Source of the DNA: Hypomesus transpacificus
Lineage: Eukaryota; Chordata; Actinopteri; Osmeriformes; Osmeridae
Length of the DNA stretch: 64,000 nt
NCBI RefSeq assembly: GCF_021917145.1
Contig: NW_025813769.1
Span: forward strand, 1 to 64,000
Direction of reading: 5' to 3'
Notes under the pieces: model-generated
Seen by the model: only the letters and a program-made list of their open reading frames with translations
Databases searched by the model: none
What the model was told of the DNA's origin: nothing
Translations under genes and position numbers: made by a program
Shown here: positions 1-12,007 of the stretch, one piece after another
Position numbering within the stretch: position 1 is the stretch's first letter
Layout: each line of letters begins with the position of its first letter

Positions 1-134
1 CTCTTGGCAGACAAGTCAATGTCCAGCATGTTCAGCCTATTTATCTCTGTCTTCACTTAATTTGAGGTTTTTATCACCAACTTTGTGTGAAAGTCTTATA
101 TTTGTATTATTATCACTGTAATGAAGGATTATAT

Positions 135-839
135 CAGGGGTGTCAAACATACGGCCCGCGGGCCGGAACCGGCCCCCAAGGAGGTTCGATCAGGCCCGCA
201 GGATAATTTGAAAGTGGAAAAAATGCATAAAAGACATGGAATTAATATTTTTAATTCGCTGCAATTCATGGATTTTGGTGGTTTCTTCCGGATTGTGCCG
301 GCCCAAAGAGCCGAACTATCGGCGCTTTGAAAATGAACAGCGTCATCTAGCAGCCGTTTAAACTGGCTGAATGAGGCGTAGTGGTTGTCTCCGACGGTAG
401 ACTACCCTACGTTATTCAATATTTAATTAAGGCTACATGTGTTCATTTTGATCTGATATTAGTGCTCACACATTAAAATGTTGTGATACATCCGTAGGCC
501 TTTAGAATTATGTCATTTTCTCACAGTAAAAGTTAAAGAATATCTTACGAGATTCACTGGACTGGGGCGCGAACTTGGGATCCCAGATTCGCATTAACAA
601 TATGTAGTCGTACAACGCTTTAACCAACTACACCACCGAAGAGATCATTGCTTGTTAAAGCGGTTGGACGGACTTTATAAGATATGGTCTTTATATCAAT
701 TAAACTAGATAACACAGAAGAAAGACATGATATTTTGATTATTTATAGCAGAGTATGGTATAATTTTAATGGTCCGGCCCACTTGACATCTCCCTAGGCC
801 GTATGTGGCCCACGATGCGAAATGAGTTTGACACCCCTG
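135..839. mobile_element. Non-autonomous hAT-type DNA transposon (MITE), 705 bp
   Basis: The element begins CAGGGGTGTCAAAC and ends with the exact inverse, GTTTGACACCCCTG. An 8-bp target duplication GATTATAT flanks it at 127-134 and 840-847. GC-rich ends (ATACGGCC matched by GGCCGTAT) surround an AT-rich interior with no transposase. The 8-bp duplication and the CAG...CTG ends place it in the hAT superfamily. The perfect duplication suggests a moderately recent insertion. Confidence 0.85.
563..650 (-). repeat. tRNA-like (SINE-head-like) sequence inside the hAT MITE
   Basis: Read on the minus strand there is an A-box-like block TGGTGTAGTTGGTTAAAGC (about 645-626) and, about 50 bases on, a B-box-like block AGTTCGCGCCC (about 577-567). 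This spacing fits an RNA polymerase III promoter of tRNA type. I could not fold a convincing acceptor stem, so a tRNA-derived SINE relic captured by the MITE is likelier than a working tRNA gene. Confidence 0.4.
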
Positions 840-1390
840 GATTATATGATTAACAATTGAATCTCTGTCGACAGAAACCAAAATAGCCTTTAAGGGTGAC
901 GAAAAAACGGTTTAAAACTTGTTTAGGCGTACTGATGTTTGTCCTGACCAGTGCATCCTGGTCTGACTCCCTGTGCTCTGGGCTATAATGTGAGCTAACA
1001 TCAGCAGCTAGCATGTGAATTAGCTTTAGCAGCTAGCTGCCTGCAGGGGATTCTCTATCTGAGCAGGCTCATGTGCCTCTGAACACGACCCGTATGACTT
1101 TCATGGTTGTCACAGTGCTGCTGCCGCCCTCCCCAGGCCATCGTCAATTTCTCCCGTTTGATTTCTCCCTTCGTTCACGTGGCTTGGCAGACCGCCAAGC
1201 CGACATCTAACATGCTCGATAAGTAACTTTAATAGCCCTCCCTTATCTTCCCCCCTTTCTCTCTCCCCCTTTCCCCACTCGTCCCCCTCTTTTCATCCAC
1301 CTCTCCCCTCTGATCTTTCCCCACGCCCTCATATCTTCCTCTCTCCCTCTTTCATCTTCCCTCCCTTCCTTTCCTCCTCTTCCCCCTCAG

Positions 1391-3295
1391 GCGTCGAACC
1401 ATGGCAGCTGGAGCTCTTGGGGGTCGTGGGGCGCGTGCTCGAGGTCCTGTGGAGGGGGGGTGCAGTTTGCCCAGCGTCTGTGTAACAACCCCCCGCCCAG
1501 GAACAACGGGCGCTACTGCACCGGCAAGAGGGCCATCTACAGGTCCTGCAGTGTCACACCCTGCCCTGTGTCTGGTGAGTCCTGCTTCTGACAGACCAGA
1601 CCTGCTCCCACACACACACTATCGCAAACACACACACTAATACACACACGAAGACACGCGCAAAAAAACATTCGTAGAACAACATTGTTAATCCCAAACC
1701 GAAACCACAACAAACAAGGAAGGTGCTGACTAATTTGTGTCCATTCGTATCCCCTGTGTGGTGGAACTGTCCTGCAGCTAAGAGTTTCCGTCAGGAGCAG
1801 TGCGAGGTACGGAACGGCCCCCAGACAGACCCTAAGGGGGTGAAGACCTTCGTGGAGTGGAGCCCCAAGTACGCGGGGGTGCTGCCCAAAGACGTGTGCA
1901 AGCTGACCTGCCGCGCCAAGGGCACCGGCTACTACGTGGTGTTTTCTCAGAGGGTGAGAATGACGATGATGATAATGATAATGATGATGATGAATATGGT
2001 AGTATGATGATGATAATGACAACAAGGGCGATAATGATGGATACGATACTGATGATAATGACAACAAGGGCGATAATGATGGATACGATACTGATGATAA
2101 TGACAACAAGGGCGATAATGATGGATACGATACTGATGATAATGACAACAAGGATGACGACGATAGCGAGGGCAACCATGACGACATCAATGATAATGAT
2201 GACCATGATGACAGTGGTGACAGTGATGACATGAATGGCGACGACGTCCGTGACGACATTACCGCCCCCCCCCAGGTGACAGACGGGACGGAGTGCCGTC
2301 CGTCCAGCAGCTCGGTGTGTGTGAAGGGGAAGTGTGTGCGCACGGGCTGCGACGGCATCATCGGCTCCAAGCTGCAGTTCGACAAGTGCGGCATCTGTGG
2401 AGGGGACAGCCTGGGCTGCGTCCGGGTGGTGGGCAACTTTACCAAGAAAAGGTGGGTCGACGCAAACGCGCTCCGCGTCGCTCGATTCGAAATCCGCGCG
2501 TGTATCATGCGTGACGGGACCGTTTGACGTTATCTTTTGAAGTAGCTGTGCGTGAAGGCTGACGATACGACCTCTCTCTTTTTCTCTCTCCGCCCATCCA
2601 TCCCCCTCCCCTGCAGTAAGGGCTACACGGACGTGGTGAAAATCCCGGTCGGTTCCACCCACATCAAGGTCCGCCAGCACAAAGCCAAGGACCAGCAGCG
2701 CTACACTGCCTACCTGGCCCTGCGCAAGCCCGGGTCAGACTACCTCCTCAACGGCAAGTTCATGATCTCCACCTCCGAGACCATCATCCCCCTCAACGGC
2801 TCCGTCCTCAACTACAGCGGCTGGAGCCAGAGGGACGAGTGGCTCCACAGCATGGGCCCCGGGGCCCTCCGCGAGGCCCTGGTGGTCCAGATCCTGGCCA
2901 CCGACGCCAAGAAGCCCTTGGACGTACGTTACAGCTTCTTCATGCCCCGCCGGATACCCCCTGCCCCCCCGGCCGCGCCCGCCCGCTCCACGGCCCAGGT
3001 CACCAGCGCCACCACGTCGACCATCCCCAGGAGCAGCAGCAGCACCACCACTACCGCCGCGCTCAGATCCACCAGCGCCTTGCTGGACCTGAGCCCCACG
3101 GGCCCCGGGCCCTCCACACCGGCCCCGGGGCCTCAGTGGGTGACGGGCCCCTGGATGAGCTGCTCCAGGACTTGTGACACGGGCTGGCAGAGCCGCACGG
3201 TGCAGTGTAAGGACCCACAGGGCAAGCTGGCCAAGGGCTGCACGCTAGTCGCACGCCCCTCTGCCTTCAAACACTGCCTGGTGAAAAAGTGCTGA
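1391..3295 (+). CDS. adamts5: adamts5, 3' half (four last coding exons)
   Basis: Secreted zinc metalloprotease (aggrecanase-2 family) that cleaves aggrecan and versican in the extracellular matrix. Only the C-terminal part is here: exons 1391-1574, 1778-1953, 2276-2451 and 2617-3295, with GT-AG junctions and 405 codons including the TGA. In order it encodes the central thrombospondin type-1 repeat ([17 protein letters not shown]), the cysteine-rich domain ([26 protein letters not shown]), the spacer ([29 protein letters not shown]) and one terminal TSP repeat ([18 protein letters not shown]) ending CLVKKC. Two TSP repeats in total and motifs such as GVKTFVEW are the ADAMTS5 pattern known from mammals. 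The signal peptide, prodomain and catalytic exons lie left of the window. The Ser/Thr/Pro-rich linker before the last TSP repeat looks longer than the mammalian one. The gene is in tandem with adamts1, as in other vertebrates. Confidence 0.95.
2009..2152. repeat. 42-bp minisatellite in a short adamts5 intron
   Basis: Three full copies of a 42-bp unit (starting GATGATAATGACAACAAGGG) at 2009-2050, 2051-2092 and 2093-2134, plus a partial copy, embedded in a longer GAT/GAC-rich tract from about 1963 to 2262. The copies are nearly identical. The tract fills most of the 322-bp intron between the two cysteine-rich-domain exons. Confidence 0.9.
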
Positions 3296-3400
3296 GGTGA
3301 CGAGGACCCCGGAAAGTGTGGGTGAGGGGGCACACACACATTTACGGAGCCTGGCACCAGCCACAGACAACACCCCCCCCCCCTCCCAACTTCCAATAAA
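3296..3400 (+). promoter_or_regulatory. Proximal adamts5 3' UTR with AATAAA polyadenylation signal
   Basis: AATAAA lies at 3395-3400, 100 bases after the stop codon, and is followed by a GT-rich stretch suited to cleavage-factor binding. Mammalian ADAMTS5 has a much longer 3' UTR. The AT-rich run up to about 4870 could be a distal 3' UTR, so this may be only the proximal site. Confidence 0.5.
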
Positions 3401-6400
3401 CCTTGAGTGTGTATGTATGTTTCCACTTCATGTATCGTGTGTCTCTGTTCCATGTTTTGTGGTTCATTGTGACAGCCTGGCTTGTGTGTGGTCCTGTGTG
3501 TGTGGACTCCTAAACATGGACTCCTCTCATCCAGCTCTCTGAACCCCACCCAGCCCCCTCTGCCCCTCCGCCCTCTCCTATCTCCACCGCATTCAATTTG
3601 TCAATTCATCTTCAGACCAGGAAGTGGACAGGGAGCACAGCCACGACTGGAGACCAGGGATTGGACCGTACTGCCACTCAACCAATAGAACAGGGACGGT
3701 GCTATGATGTCAGAGCAGGGACAGAGAGAGAGAGACACAGGGACTCAACAGAGGTCTCCTAGAGACTGACTGCTCCTCTCAAACTGCCAGGCATGGATGA
3801 CTATGGACTACAGAAACTCACTGTCCTGAGCCTGAACAGGACAGTAACATGGGATTACATGGGCTAAGCTTGACACTAGATAGTAGTATATGTGTGGTTC
3901 CGGGTGCGTGCATGTGTGTGCGTGTGTGTGCATGTGTGTGTGTGTGTGTGCGTGCGTGTGGTGTGGGTGTGTGTGTGTGTGTGTGTATGACTATACCTTA
4001 CATGCGGTGTGAACCAATAGTGTTTTTGTCTTCTGTATCCTGACGGTTCTCTGGCCTCAGTTCCAGTTGTATCAGTATCTGGGTACGAGGGGGTGGTCAC
4101 CATTTGTCACTGTGTTTCTTAGCCTCTATATTGTCTGTGTGTCAGTTTGTCTGTTTAGGAACAACGCTTATCCTCGCTAGTATGACAATGTGTGCCCTGG
4201 ATACTCGCAAAACCAGCAAGAGGGAAACTAGACCAGACATACCTGTCCAGATACAGCTCTCACTCTCTTTCTTTTTCTCTCTCTCGCTCTCTCTCTCTCT
4301 ACTGTATCACCCTTTCAAAAGATTCCTAGAGAAAACCAATAGTCAAACAGCAAGAGGAAATCTGACCACATCAACATACCTCGTAACACTTCACCCTTAC
4401 AAAGACACACACACACATCAGATACATCATGTAGACATAGGTCCAAGTAGCTTGGGACTGTTTCATTGAAATACAGATATAGCATAGAACACCTGAGATA
4501 CTAGATATATTCACAATCAAATGGAATTAAAGAGCACACAATCATTCAGGGCCCAAACACAGTACACGGTCCTAATAGCCCACATGATACTAAATGTCTG
4601 TAAACATCACTATCTGACTCCTGTCTTGGGAAAAGCCCCTTTCGCTGAACGACAGAAACACAGCACTGAACTTGTAATTTATTGTTTGTACAACTGGTAT
4701 GTGAAAAGAAAACTTGTGATGAGTTTATTTATTATTATGGTAATTTTGTATCATAATTACTATTTAACTAGGAATATGACTGTGCAGAATCATTCCTTTT
4801 TAAGAAAATAGTGTTTTTTAGTAATCTACATGAATATCTGTACATAAAATCTATATATTTAAACAATTGTGTCCAATTCATTCCTTGGTTCTTGAAGATT
4901 ACAATGATTTGACTAATTTAAATCCACTCCTGCTCACCTTTGACGAGCACATTTATCTTGAATTTAAAGAAAGCCTTCTTTTGCATATCAGAACACAAAG
5001 CAGAGTTGCAGGTTCCTGATCTGGGAAATGTAACAATGGATGAATACCCTATCTCGATCATACTCCCATCTAGAATAGGACTGAAGATGAACTGGTCAAG
5101 TCAATGCAGGGGAGGCAATACCCACACTGGAAGAACATCTGTGGTCACACATCCACCATCAGCAGGTGGAGCCAGAGAAGCAACCGGTAGGTCTAAAATG
5201 GAGTGTATTCATCCAATCATTAGGTCATCCACTTCATCACATCAACTCAGTTACAGTTTTGAATTTTGCAACCACCTGATCTCTTTAATAAGATAAATAC
5301 ATCAGTCACAGAAATATATGTAAGTGACATAGATAACGGTGATGACTATGGTAATTATGATGATAGTGATGATGGTGATGATGATTATAAAGGCCATGAT
5401 CATGGAGGGAGAGGAGTAAGGGAACAAGAAAGACACTTTTTTCTACTACCAATTGTATAATCATCCATTAAATTGTTATGATATATCTCCCGCCAATCAA
5501 AGACCACAATGCACATAGATAGCACAGTGAATTATCAGTCTGAAATGTCCAGAAACATTTGATATTTCTAAATCATATTTTTATCAAATCTGCATAGGAC
5601 CAAACATTAATTCACATTATGTGTAGCTCTGCGACTTATGTAAACAGAGGCTGCTCTTAAAGCAACTTCCTCACAAAATACGGTTAAGTAACTCAGGTCA
5701 AATACATAGCTCAAATATGATGCTGTAACGCCATCTACTGGCTTTGTTGGCCAGGTATATCCCAAGGCGACCTAAACTCAGAAAGCAAACGCAACAGTTG
5801 TACGGAATCCTTTCCGTGGCTCGTGGCTGACATCTGCTGGACAACACGTTCTCAAAACTGTTACGTTTCTACGACCTGTTGCACTTTAAGGTGGTCCACC
5901 CAGACGTAGGCCTACTCATGACTTTGAAATTAAATTAATGTGTGCAGAAAACATGATTTATTAAGCCCGATGTTTGTATCACACGTTTTTCAAGGCATGA
6001 CATTGGTTTAAAGTTGGCTTTATTGTGAAACAATAACTAAAGTCTAGTACAATGAGTTCTGCATAAAGTTCTAGAAAGACCACCTTGTACTTGTTCCGCG
6101 TCTTTAGTTCTTAATCTCTAAACTATTGATTTTCCACATAATCCCTGAGAAATGCCATGGTGTTCCCAAACTAAATAGGCTACTACCACTTCTCTATATT
6201 CTTACTATTTTTTTTTTACATTCACAAGACCATACCATAAGACTGTTGTTTTAATCATTTTTATGAGGGTGTCACGGACCAATATTCAAACTTTTATATT
6301 TCACAAATGATGTGGCTGTCACCATTGAGTGCCGTGTAATCCGGGAATGATTGTCCTGGGAATATCCAGGGTCACGGAGCTGAACAGAGAGTTGATGCAC

Positions 6401-6950
6401 GGTGTAGGAAATGGACAACGAGGGGAGGGGGAGAGAAAGGGGAGAGAGCTGCTGCGGACCCAGTGGTTTGTATGGAGAGGGAGTTTGGTTCAGTGGCAAT
6501 TCCACCTTAAGAACCCACCGGCCTCTAGTCGCTCCGTTCACCCATTCTGAGCCACGGAAAGCCGCCACGGCGCATTGACAAGATGCGGATAGTTTTCGAG
6601 CCCCTGGAGCCCATGGTTGCTATGTCTGACCTACCATTCTCCGTCTCCACTCTCAGTCACCACATAACCCATGATATCACTACATTACAAATGAGCAACC
6701 TAAGTTTATAAGGTGGTTACGTTCGTACAGAATATATAAGACTATTGTAAATTGAGATTTGAAGGAGATGGAGGAGAACGAAGATTTAAGTCCCGCCTAC
6801 TAAAAGAGAAAACGTATTCTCTGCCAGAAGCCTACTACTCCCAATGATTGATTATAATGGCAAGTCTCCAACTGCTGCGTTTTGTTGCGCACGAGATTTC
6901 GCCTCTAACAGATCAAAGGTTCTTCAGGAAAGGGGTGGTCCCGAAGAGGA
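3401..6950. other. adamts5-adamts1 interval (distal 3' UTR candidate and intergenic)
   Basis: No gene is seen. The stretch holds an imperfect GT array at about 3908-3985, a CT-rich run at about 4258-4302, AT-rich sequence with ATTTA-type motifs at about 4670-4870 that resembles the end of a long 3' UTR, and a GAT-rich tract at about 5330-5402. Sequence toward 6950 is the likely upstream regulatory region of adamts1. Confidence 0.5.
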
Positions 6951-6953
6951 GCA

Positions 6954-6960
6954 TATATAG
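6954..6960 (+). promoter_or_regulatory. TATA box of adamts1
   Basis: TATATAG lies about 430 bases before the adamts1 start codon and is followed by a GC-richer stretch. This predicts a transcription start near 6985 and an unspliced 5' UTR of about 400 bases. A TATA-type promoter suits an inducible gene. Position and motif are seen; the start site is inferred. Confidence 0.6.
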
Positions 6961-7384
6961 AGAGCCGGGGTCTGTCTGAATGCAAGGCAAGAGCAGAGCA
7001 TACTTCACGGGACAGCAGAAAAACCTGCCCTGAAGTCACCTAAGAAACTAACAACTATTGAGTATTTCAGAGATCCAGAAAGACTCACTTACGCTCGGGG
7101 AATTTGGAATTTAATCACTGCTGAAATTGTAATACTTGAAGATAAAGAATTAAGTAGGCTAGTACTGCAACAGACCGTACCACGGCAAAATATACAGGCA
7201 CGTTTAAATGGGCATTGCACTGGATTTCTTTCTTTTTAGACTTTGCGCGTAATTTTCGTCTATTCTTCCAGGAGATACCTATAAATTGCGTGCACGGATT
7301 TTAGAGGGGAGTGTGCACGGATTTTACTTGCGTCCACGCAGACACTTGAATATTCTTTTTAACTTTTGAGGATCTGACAGGAAT

Positions 7385-10300
7385 ATGATGTCCTTTTTGT
7401 GCGTGTCGTTTGGTTTTATTGCCGTTCTGTGCGTAAGCACGGCGGACAGCGCATGGGAAGAAAGCACAGTGATACCGGTTAGACTCGACCCAGTCGGGCA
7501 AGAGGGCAAAACCGACCAGTGGCGGACGTTTTCTGTAGAGGAGCGAGAAAAAGTGTCGGAGATGCGGGTCTATCGATTGGACGTATTTGGCAAACAGATG
7601 GTTTTGGAGCTTGAGCCGGACCAGACCTTCCTCGCCCCGGGGTTTGTGTTCCATGTTGTGGGTAGCCCTGAGCTGGAGACCCAGCAGGAATCTGACAGCG
7701 CCGCCGAGTCTCGGTGCTTCTATTCGGGTACAGTCAACGGAGATGCCCATTCTGCCGCTGCACTTAACCTGTGCCAGGGACTAAGAGGCGGATTCTACCT
7801 TGAAGGGGAAGAATATTTCATCCAGCCCCAAAACTTCAGCGACGCGCTCTCCGCCGAAGAGGACCTCCACACCATCCGCCGGAGGGGCAGGGCATCTTTA
7901 GCCGAGGAAGGTAGCACGAAGTGTGGGGTCAACGAGGACGAAGACAGGGTGACAGAGAACCTCGAGAAGAAAGTCAAACCCGATTCCACTACCTCAGAAG
8001 AGAAAGGTATGTCTCAACTGGGGGGAAACTGCTCAAAACTTACCTAATTGCTCAAAGTTTTGGTGTAAACTCACCTCAAACGTCGATTCGCTGGCCTTAT
8101 AGAAAGGGTAGGCTATATTTGATCCCAAACACTGTCAATATCTATTTTGGATTGTCATAAGCGAATGAATCAAATGCAGAGGGTCTTGAAGAATGCCATG
8201 GGGAGATCTTTGAGGCATGATGAGTTTAAAGTTCTTTAGGAGTTTAGTTGTATAGTGAGAGCGCATTGGTGCGTTGCGAGTGTTAACGGAGAATTGGCTC
8301 TGAACTGACAGTACGGCGGGCTGGGAGGAGAAGGGGGAGAGAGGTGCTGAGGAAAGTAGGGGAGTGACCGAAAGAGGGAGGTACTGGTCGGGGCCGGGGC
8401 TAGTGAGACGTGTAAAACTCTCCCCCTGGTACCTACTGAACGCTGCACGGGCCAGAAGGATTTTTTTCCACTCTCGCATAAGTTTCCTCTAGAAAAGGTC
8501 AATTTAGGAATGTCTTTAGTGGGTGGGGCCGGGGTGGTGTGACGCTGAGTCACTGCAGCTCGAGCAGCTCCAGGCACTTCCGGAGAACTCGAGCTTCCCA
8601 CAGAGCTTTCATTCCTCTCCGTAGGATTCTACCCAGTCCATGCCTTCAATACCATACAATACGAAATCAACCCAACAGGAAATAGCGAAAATAATCGTTT
8701 TTTTAGAAAGTCCCTCAGTCATATGGACTGTTACAATCCAAATTGCATAGTCCATCGAAGTCGAGATAGTAAAAACAGAGAATATATTTGAGCAGTCTCC
8801 CAAATATAAGGACCTTCAAAACCATTTCCACCATGTCAATTATACTGACCTATCTCCCTCTTCTTCTCCCCAGCCCACCACAGGTCCAGGCGTTTCGTGT
8901 CGACACCTCGCTTCCTGGAGATCATGTTGGTGGCCGACCAGTCCATGGCGGAGTTCCACGGCGCAGGCCTCAAGCCCTACCTGCTGACCATCATGGCGGT
9001 GGCCTCGCGCCTCTACCGCCACCCCACCATCCATAACTCCATCAGCCTGGCCGTGGTGAAGCTGCTGGTGGTGTACGAGGAGGAGCACGGCCCCCAGGTG
9101 TCCTCCAACGCCGCCCTCACCCTCAGGAACTTCTGCCAGTGGCAGCGGCAGCACAACCCGCCCAGCGACCGCCACCCGGAGCACTACGACACGGCGGTGC
9201 TCTTCACCAGAACGGTGAGCCCGACACTCCAAACCGGCACCTTCCTCACGTCTCACCTCGCCATCGTCTCCATTGGCGTCTGTCCGTTGGGGTTATAGGA
9301 TGCCAGTTTTGTGACCGTGTTTTGCCGCCTCTTGCAGGACCTGTGCGGCGCCCACTCCTGTGACACGCTGGGCATGGCGGACGTCGGCACGGTGTGCGAC
9401 CCGGACAGGAGCTGTTCCATCATCGAGGACGACGGCCTTCAGGCGGCGTTCACCGTGGCCCACGAGCTGGGTAAGAAAACCTACCCTGCCCCCGGCCTTC
9501 TGGACTCAAAAACGGCCTTCTCTTCTCTCCACCCCTCGCCTGAGTCTCCACCTAACCTTCTTATCTCCTCCCATCCCTCTCTCTCTCTCTCTCTCTTTAG
9601 GCCATGTGTTTAACATGCCCCATGACAACGCCAAGCAGTGCGCCAGCGTCAACGGCGACCACTGGGGCTCCCACATGATGGCGTCCACCCTGTCCAACCT
9701 GGACCAGCAGCAGCCCTGGTCCCCATGCTCCGCCCTCATGGTCACCTCCTTCCTGGACAATGGCCATGGCCAGTGCCTGTTGGACAAGCCCCACAAGCCC
9801 CAGGTGCTGCCTCAAGCGCTGCCGGGCACGGTCTACGATGCCGACCGCCAGTGCCGTCTCACCTTCGGCGAGGAGTCGCAGCACTGCCCGGATCTGAGCA
9901 CCACATGCTCGGCCCTCTGGTGCACGGTCACCACCTCCAACGGGCTGCTGGTGTGTCAGACCAAGAACTTCCCCTGGGCTGACGGGACGCCATGCGGCCA
10001 CGAGAACTTCTGCCTAGCGGGCCAGTGTCTGACCAAGAGCCAGGCGGCACGCCATCAGGTGGGTACCACGCAAGCAACGCTTGCACCCTGGGTTTGGGGA
10101 AGTGTTTGTTTTTGTTGGAGCTAATGAACAATGCTAGGTCCTAGCTAGCTTGTGTCTGACCTTTCTGTTCTGTTGGGTTTCAGACGCCGGTGAATGGAGG
10201 TTGGGGTGTGTGGGGTACGTGGGGAGACTGCTCCAGGACCTGCGGTGGGGGGGTGCAGTACTCCTTCAGGGACTGTGACAACCCTCTGCCCAAAAATGGC

Positions 10301-12007
10301 GGCAAATACTGCGAAGGCAAGAGGATCCAGTACCGCTCTTGCAACACAGAGATCTGCCCAGATAGCACCGGTAAGAACAAACAACTAAGAAACATGAGCA
10401 TCAATGCACACACAAAGCCAGTTTCTATAACAAATTCATGATATGAACAATTGCTGTTTATCGTTTTTTATCCAGGCAGTTTTGCCTCCTAGCCTAGCCA
10501 ATGCTAACACACTAGCCAACATGAACTTACTCCTCTCTTTATCTTGTTCTCCGTGCAGGTCTGTCGTTCCGTGAGGAGCAGTGTCTGGCCCACAACGACA
10601 TCTCATCCCAGGTGACGTTCGGTTCCGGGGACGGGGTGGAGTGGGTGCCCAAATATGCTGGTGTCTCTCCTAAAGACCGCTGCAAGCTGATGTGCCGGGC
10701 CAAGGGCACAGGCTACTTCTCCATCCTGAAACCTAAGGTGAGACTCAGATCAGATTCCGAGTACAGCAGGATAGAGAATGTCATCCATGGCGTCTCAATA
10801 CTGAGCAGAACTGTGATCGTCTGTAATGGAATGGCACTTGAAAGCCTAGACAGAATTTGATTCACTCGACAACTCCCCCCCTCTCCCAATAGCTGCAGAT
10901 TGTAAGGGTTAGCAGACGTAACAGACGTTCACTATTTAAACTGGGTTAGACGTTAACATTCTGAATATGTCTCTCTTCTGCCCCCAGGTGGCCGATGGCA
11001 CACCCTGCAGTCCCGACTCCACCTCGGTGTGTGTGCAGGGCCAGTGCGTGAAGGCTGGCTGCGACCGCGTCATCGGCTCCAGCCGGCGCTTCGACAAGTG
11101 CGGTGTGTGTGGAGGGGACGGCTCCACCTGCAAGAAGGTGTCCGGTTCTCTAGAGCGCTCCAGGTGAGAACTTCATCTATGTCCTTCACCGCCACTCACA
11201 CACAGTTATAAGCTCAGCCTATTCTACGCACTTCCTGTCAGAAGTTTAACCCTCCTGTGTTTGTGTCTCCTCAGGCCCGGTTACCAGGATGTTGTCACCA
11301 TACCCGCCGGCGCCACCCACCTGGACGTGAAGCAGCGCGCCCCCGGTGGCGGTCGCCACGACAACAGCTACCTGGCCGTGCGTCGCCTAGACGGCACGTA
11401 CCTGCTGAACGGCGACTACAAGCTGACCACGCTGGAGACGGACATCGCCCTGCGGGGGGCGCACCTGCGCTACAGCGGCTCGGCCGTCACGCTGGAGCGC
11501 CTGCGGAGCTTTGCGCCGCTGCCCGAGCCAATCACCATCCAGGTGCTGTCGGTGGGCGACTCCCCGCGACCGCGCGTCAAATACAGCTACTTTGCCCCCC
11601 GGCCGGCCCCCGCCTCGCCCACCAACGGCGGCCGTCGCCATTCCATCAACGCCATCCGCGAGCTGGTGGGGGCGGAGTGGACCCTGAGGGAGTGGGGGCC
11701 CTGCTCGCAGAGCTGCGGGGGCGGGAGCCAGCAGAGGGAGGTGCTCTGTCTGGACCCCCAGGGCCGCTCATCGGGGGAGTGTCCCGAGGAGCTCCGGCCC
11801 CTGCCCTCTCGCCCCTGCAGCCACAACCCCTGCCCTCACTGGCTGCCGGGCGACTGGTCGGCGTGCTCCAAGAGCTGCGGCCGCGGCTTCCGCAAGCGCC
11901 CGCTGCGCTGCGTGGGTCCGGACGGTCGCACGTTGACGCACGAGAGCTGCGACCCCAAAGACAGGCCGCGGCCCCTGCTGGACTTGTGCAACCAGGGAGC
12001 CTGCTGA
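7385..12007 (+). CDS. adamts1: adamts1, complete (8 coding exons, 942 aa)
   Basis: Secreted zinc metalloprotease that cleaves aggrecan and versican and has anti-angiogenic roles in mammals. Exons: 7385-8006, 8874-9214, 9338-9470, 9601-10058, 10184-10370, 10559-10737, 10988-11163, 11275-12007 (2829 nt, in frame). Signal peptide is about residues 1-23, then the prodomain. A furin-type site RSRR (211-214) precedes [16 protein letters not shown], the start of the catalytic domain. Zinc site [12 protein letters not shown] is at 363-374 (His363, Glu364, His367, His373; Asn at the usual Gly position, as in mammalian ADAMTS1). Then come a disintegrin-like domain, a TSP repeat ([11 protein letters not shown]), cysteine-rich domain (CGVCGGD), spacer, and two final TSP repeats ([22 protein letters not shown]) ending CNQGAC. 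Human ADAMTS1 is 967 aa with the same three TSP repeats. The start is the first in-frame Met before a hydrophobic signal. Confidence 0.96.

Larger units (their letters stand above)
1..1390 (+). other. Intron of adamts5 (3' part)
   Basis: No exon is visible before the acceptor at 1389-1390. The stretch holds the hAT-type MITE at 135-839. About 200 bases of pyrimidine-rich sequence (roughly 1216-1390) lead into the exon and would act as an extended polypyrimidine tract. Confidence 0.7.

Noticed and set aside
1537-2680. Long minus-strand open frames of about 280-320 codons opposite adamts5
   Set aside because: They lie antisense to well-supported exons and a GAT-rich minisatellite; they translate to repetitive Ser/Leu or Ile/Val strings with no domain and are by-products of codon bias and repeats.
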